Assembly (NCBI RefSeq): GCF_001941505.1
Contig: NZ_CP009248.1
Location: 1,116,001 to 1,180,000, forward strand
Source of the DNA: Corynebacterium sphenisci DSM 44792
GTDB taxonomy: Bacteria; Actinomycetota; Actinomycetes; Mycobacteriales; Mycobacteriaceae
Direction: 5' to 3'
Length of the DNA stretch: 64,000 nt
Shown: in pieces, positions 60,721 through 64,000 of the stretch
Numbering within the stretch: position 1 is the first letter of the stretch
How the letters are laid out: each line of letters begins with the position of its first letter
Notes under the pieces: model-generated
What the model saw: only the letters and a program-made list of their open reading frames with translations
Database searches by the model: none
Told to the model about the DNA's origin: nothing
Program-made: the position numbers and the translations under genes

Positions 60721-62790
60721 ATGGGAGACAACAGGAACCGTTCCCGCAAGGTCACCCGCAAGGCCGGCCCGCCCGCCGAGGAGCCCTCGTCGGCCAACGC
60801 CAAGTCCGCCAAGGCGAAGTCCGGCGGCGGCCAGTCCGGCAAGTCCGGTGGCCAGGCCAACCAGTCCGGTAAATCCGGCGGCCAGGCCAACCAGTCCGGC
60901 AAATCCGGCAAGTCCGGCGGCCAGTCCGGCAACCGCGGCGGCCGCGGCGGCCAGTCCAACCAGTCCGGCAAATCCGGCGGCGGCCAGTCCGGCCGCGGCC
61001 GCGGCGGCAACCGCCGCAACGTGGTGCAGTCCATGCAGGGCGCGGATCTGACCCGCCGCCTGCCGGAGCCGCCGAAGGCCCCGAAGGACGGGCTGCGCAT
61101 CGTCGCCCTCGGCGGCATCTCGGAGATCGGCCGCAACATGACCGTCTTCGAGTACCGCGGCCGGCTGCTCATCATCGACTGCGGCGTGCTCTTCCCCAGC
61201 TCCAACGAGCCGGGCGTGGACCTCATCCTGCCGGATTTCTCCTACATGGAGGACAAGTGGGATCGGGTCGAGGCCGCGGTCATCACGCACGGCCACGAGG
61301 ACCACATCGGCGCCATCCCCTGGCTGCTCAAGCAGCGCGCGGACATCCCGATCGTGGCCAGCAAGTTCACCCTCGCGCTCATCCAGGCCAAGTGCCAGGA
61401 GCACCGGGTGCGCCCGAACTGCGTGGAGGTCGACGAGACCTCGCACGTCAACTACGGCCCCTTCGACGTGCGCTTCTTCGCCGTCAACCACTCCATCCCG
61501 GACTGCCTGGGCATCGCCCTGAAGACCGGGGCGGGCCTGCTGGTGCACACCGGCGACATCAAGCTCGACCAGACCCCGCCGGACGGCAAGCCCACCGACC
61601 TGCCGGCGCTGTCCCGCTTCGGCGACGAGGGCGTGGACCTGTTCCTGTGCGACTCCACCAACGCCACCACCCCGGGCATCTCCGGGTCCGAGGCGGATCT
61701 GGTGCCCACCCTGCGCCGGCTCATCACCGAGGCCAAGCAGCGGGTCATCGTCGCCGCCTTCGCCTCCAACGTGTACCGGGTGCAGGCGGTCATCGACGCC
61801 GCCGTCGCCGCCGGCCGCAAGGTCGCCTTCAACGGCCGCTCCATGATCCGCAATATGCGGATCGCCGAGGAGCTGGGCTACCTGCACGCCCCGCGGGGCA
61901 CCATCGTGGAGATGAACGAGGCCTCCCGGATGGCCCCGCACAAGGTGGTGCTGGTCACCACCGGCACCCAGGGTGAGCCGATGGCCGCGCTGAGCCGGAT
62001 GGCCCGCCGGGAGCACCGGCAGATCACCGTCCGGGACGGGGACCTGATCATTCTCAGCTCCTCCCTGGTGCCGGGCAACGAGGAGGCCGTCTTCGGCGTG
62101 ATCAACATGCTCGCCCAAATCGGGGCGACCGTGATCACCAACTCCGACGCCAAGGTGCACACCTCCGGGCACGGCTACTCCGGGGAGCTGCTCTTCCTGT
62201 ACAACGCGGTGCGGCCCTCCAACGCCATGCCGGTGCACGGCGAGTGGCGGCATCTGCGGGCCAACAAGGAGCTGGCGATCTCCACGGGCGTGGCCCGGGA
62301 GAACGTGGTGCTGGCGCAGAACGGCGTGGTCGTGGACCTCGTCGACGGCCACGCCAAGGTCGTCGGCCAGGTGCCGGTGGGCAACCTCTACGTCGACGGG
62401 GTCACCATGGGCGACGTCGACGCCGATGTGCTCGCCGACCGCACGGAGATGTCCGAGGGCGGGCTGATCGCGGTCACCGCGGTCATCGACAACCGCACCG
62501 GGCGTCCCCTGGAGCGGCCGAAGGCGCAGGCCCGCGGCTTCTCCGACGACACCAAGGAGCTGGTCGCCGACGTGGAGAAGCAGGTCGACGACATCATGTA
62601 CGACCTGGCCGGCTCCGGGGAGAACAACCCCTACCGGATGGTCCAGGAGGTCCGCCGGCGGGTGGAGAAGGCGATCAACGCCAAGTGGCGCCGCTCCCCG
62701 ATGATCGTGCCGACCATCGTGCCGATGAGCTCCGAGGCCGTCGCCGAGGTCACCGACGAGGACATCGAGGTCACCCGGCCCAGCCTCTGA
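60721..62790 (+). CDS. rnj: Ribonuclease J
   Basis: RNase J is a beta-CASP metallo-beta-lactamase with endo- and 5'-exonuclease activity, central in mRNA decay. The product is 689 aa. A basic, repeat-rich extension fills about residues 1-115 (S-G-G-Q-A-N-Q-S-G-K-type repeats). The catalytic part starts near residue 123 with the zinc motif H-G-H-E-D-H (His190-His195). D-S-T-N-A and the beta-CASP motifs (S-G-S-E, A-F-A-S-N, T-T-G-T-Q-G-E-P, S-G-H) follow. The start abuts the dapA stop. Confidence 0.97.
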   Translation: MGDNRNRSRKVTRKAGPPAEEPSSANAKSAKAKSGGGQSGKSGGQANQSGKSGGQANQSGKSGKSGGQSGNRGGRGGQSNQSGKSGGGQSGRGRGGNRRNVVQSMQGADLTRRLPEPPKAPKDGLRIVALGGISEIGRNMTVFEYRGRLLIIDCGVLFPSSNEPGVDLILPDFSYMEDKWDRVEAAVITHGHEDHIGAIPWLLKQRADIPIVASKFTLALIQAKCQEHRVRPNCVEVDETSHVNYGPFDVRFFAVNHSIPDCLGIALKTGAGLLVHTGDIKLDQTPPDGKPTDLPALSRFGDEGVDLFLCDSTNATTPGISGSEADLVPTLRRLITEAKQRVIVAAFASNVYRVQAVIDAAVAAGRKVAFNGRSMIRNMRIAEELGYLHAPRGTIVEMNEASRMAPHKVVLVTTGTQGEPMAALSRMARREHRQITVRDGDLIILSSSLVPGNEEAVFGVINMLAQIGATVITNSDAKVHTSGHGYSGELLFLYNAVRPSNAMPVHGEWRHLRANKELAISTGVARENVVLAQNGVVVDLVDGHAKVVGQVPVGNLYVDGVTMGDVDADVLADRTEMSEGGLIAVTAVIDNRTGRPLERPKAQARGFSDDTKELVADVEKQVDDIMYDLAGSGENNPYRMVQEVRRRVEKAINAKWRRSPMIVPTIVPMSSEAVAEVTDEDIEVTRPSL
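60826..60990 (+). repeat. Imperfect 30-bp tandem repeats in the rnj 5' end
   Basis: The unit around TCCGGCGGCCAGGCCAACCA is repeated in near-identical copies, then degenerates into CAGTCCGGCAAATCC-like pieces. It encodes Ser-Gly-Gly-Gln-Lys repeats. Length polymorphism between strains would be expected. Confidence 0.7.
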
Positions 62791-62859
62791 TCCGGCCCCG
62801 CCCGATCCGCCGGCGCCGCCCCCTCCCGGGGTGGCGCCGGCGTCGGCGATCCGGGCGGT

Positions 62860-62865
62860 TATGCT
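62860..62865 (+). promoter_or_regulatory. -10 box TATGCT for the following gene
   Basis: TATGCT ends 6 nt before the ATG at 62872, giving a leaderless start. Confidence 0.5.
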
Positions 62866-62871
62866 CGGCCC

Positions 62872-63486
62872 ATGAGCTTCGCCGCCGAGGAACGCGCCGC
62901 CCTGGCCCGGGCGCTGGCCGCCGCCGGCCCGGCCGCGCCCACCGCCTGCGCCGGCTGGACCGCCGCGGATCTGGCGGTGCACCTGCTGGTCCGGGAGACC
63001 CGGCCGGACGCCGCGGCCGGGATCTTCCTGCCCGCCCTGGCGGGGCACCTGGGGCGGGTCTCCGCGCGGGTGGCCGCCCTCGGCCACGGGGAGGTCGTGG
63101 CGCGCTGGGCGGCGGGGCCGCCCCGGTGGTCCCCGCTGCGCCCCCTCGACGAGGCGGTGAACGCAGGGGAGCATTTCATCCACCACGAGGATCTGCGCCG
63201 CGGGGCGCCCGGCTGGGCGCCGCGGGAGCTGCCCGGGCCCGTCCAGGAGCGGCTGCACGGCCTCCTGGGCCGCTACGCCCGGCTGCTGCTGGGCCGCCGC
63301 GGCCCGGCCGCGGTGGAGCTGCTCGCCCCGGGCCGGGCGCCGGTGCGGGCCGGCGCCCGGGGCCCGGGCGCCCCGCGGGTGGCGGTGACCGGGGAGCCCG
63401 GGGAGCTGCTGCTGTGGGTCACCGGCCGCCCGGCGCGGGTCACGGTGGCCGGGGACGCGGCCGCGGTGCACCGGCGCGCGCTGTAG
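62872..63486 (+). CDS. TIGR03085-type (DinB-like, mycothiol maleylpyruvate isomerase fold) protein
   Basis: The 204-residue product starts with an N-terminal helical bundle containing A-C-A-G-W-T-A-A-D-L-A-V-H-L-L-V-R-E (a metal-ligand His region). G-E-H-F-I-H-H-E-D-L-R-R-G supplies further His ligands. The C-terminal half is a small alpha/beta SCP-like region. The pattern fits the TIGR03085 family between RNase J and FtsK genes in actinobacteria. Related proteins use mycothiol as cofactor, consistent with mtr in this window. The substrate is unknown. Confidence 0.85.
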   Translation: MSFAAEERAALARALAAAGPAAPTACAGWTAADLAVHLLVRETRPDAAAGIFLPALAGHLGRVSARVAALGHGEVVARWAAGPPRWSPLRPLDEAVNAGEHFIHHEDLRRGAPGWAPRELPGPVQERLHGLLGRYARLLLGRRGPAAVELLAPGRAPVRAGARGPGAPRVAVTGEPGELLLWVTGRPARVTVAGDAAAVHRRAL

Positions 63487-63572
63487 CCGGAGGCGGCCCC
63501 GGGGCCCGGGCGGGGCGGATGACGGCCCGACGCGCCGTGTTGCGGATGTGAAAGACGGGGCGGAATACGACT

Positions 63573-63578
63573 ATTGTT
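63573..63578 (+). promoter_or_regulatory. -10 box TATTGT for ftsK
   Basis: TATTGT ends 7 nt before the ATG at 63586. GTGAAA 18 bp upstream may serve as the -35. The start appears leaderless. Confidence 0.5.
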
Positions 63579-63585
63579 GTTTCCA

Positions 63586-64000
63586 TGTCTGCCAGCAGCC
63601 GAACCAGGAGCACCTCCGCCCGCCCCGCCCGCCGCGGCACCGGGACCCGCCCGGCCACCCGCGGCGGCGACGCCGCGCGCGCCTCGGGCAGCTCCGCCCG
63701 GTCCGGCTACGACGACGACTTCGAGCGCACCGGCAGCGCCTTCCGCGCCGTCGGCGCCGGGCTCGCCGGGGCCTGGTCGCACACCGCCCGCGGCGTGGCG
63801 GGGCTGACCCGCCGGGTCTCCGGGCGGGCCGGCGCGGCCGGCTACCGGGACGAGGACTTCGCCGACGCCCCGCCCGCGCGCGGCGCCGGCGCCGGTGACC
63901 CGGATGCCCAGCGCACCACCTACGTCAGCCGCCCCGGGCGCCGCGACGAGGGGGAACACCGGGATCGTCAAGACGATTGGGTTGACGGCCCCGATACCGG
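63586..64000 (+). CDS. ftsK: N-terminal part of DNA translocase FtsK (cut by window)
   Basis: The frame is open from ATG 63586 to the window end (138 codons). The visible part is the hydrophilic N-terminus: Ser/Arg/Thr-rich, then Y-D-D-D-F-E-R-T-G-S-A-F-R-A-V-G-A-G-L-A-G-A-W-S-H-T-A-R-G-V-A-G-L-T-R-R-V. This resembles the segment before the membrane helices of actinobacterial FtsK. Position after rnj and the TIGR03085 gene is where ftsK lies in C. glutamicum and M. tuberculosis. No motor motif is visible yet, so the name rests on context plus this segment. Confidence 0.75.

Overview
The window is extremely GC-rich (most third codon positions are G or C) and encodes mycothione reductase, malate:quinone oxidoreductase, a PptT-type phosphopantetheinyl transferase, DUF2469, DUF2631 and DUF4439 proteins, and a Rip1-type site-2 protease. 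This combination, in this order, points to a mycolic-acid actinobacterium (Mycobacteriales), most likely a very GC-rich Corynebacterium. The gene order follows the backbone I know from Mycobacterium tuberculosis and C. glutamicum, running from rplS to ftsK. I see no phage, insertion sequence, tRNA, rRNA or CRISPR array.

Layout. 1-9.6 kb: a partial PLDc_N membrane protein, tex, a small unknown protein, rplS, a secreted family 1 glycosidase, lepB, rnhB, a DUF2469 protein, dprA, a gene-free regulatory stretch that may encode a small RNA, and xerC. 9.6-20.4 kb: an M23-like secreted protein, then rpsB, tsf, pyrH, frr, cdsA, a LapA-like protein, rlmN, a DUF2631 protein, rip1 and a penicillin-binding lipoprotein. 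20.4-32.2 kb: map, mtr, an alpha/beta hydrolase and mqo, interleaved with cobalamin genes (cobQ, a split cobaltochelatase-type ChlI/ChlD, cobO, cobB, a CobA/CysG fusion). 32.2-47.6 kb: yaaA, proS, a Tat-type DUF4439 lipoprotein, then the translation-factor run rimP-nusA-ylxR-infB-rbfA-nrnA-MATE, a phosphoesterase, pptT, truB and ribF. 47.7-64 kb: rpsO and pnp, a galactose cluster (epimerase-like protein, sodium symporter, small membrane protein, galT, galK), an MFS exporter, then dapB-thyX-dapA-rnj, a mycothiol-type DinB-like protein, and the first part of ftsK.

How it works together. Most genes serve translation, RNA turnover, envelope and lysine/peptidoglycan precursor synthesis. The accessory layers are cobalamin synthesis, galactose use through the Leloir route (galE is not in this window) and the secreted glycosidase. 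Many genes have no Shine-Dalgarno sequence. Instead they carry a TANNNT -10 hexamer 6-8 nt before the start codon, which indicates leaderless mRNAs. Gene ends are often marked by long GC hairpins with little or no U-tract.

Most notable points: (1) a DtxR-box-like operator over a promoter at 8510-8532, followed by two strong hairpins and no ORF, a candidate iron-controlled small RNA; (2) the chelatase AAA and VWA halves lie in different frames, consistent with a +1 programmed frameshift or a one-base error; (3) dxr and ispG are both absent from their usual places beside rip1; (4) several unexplained palindromic operators.
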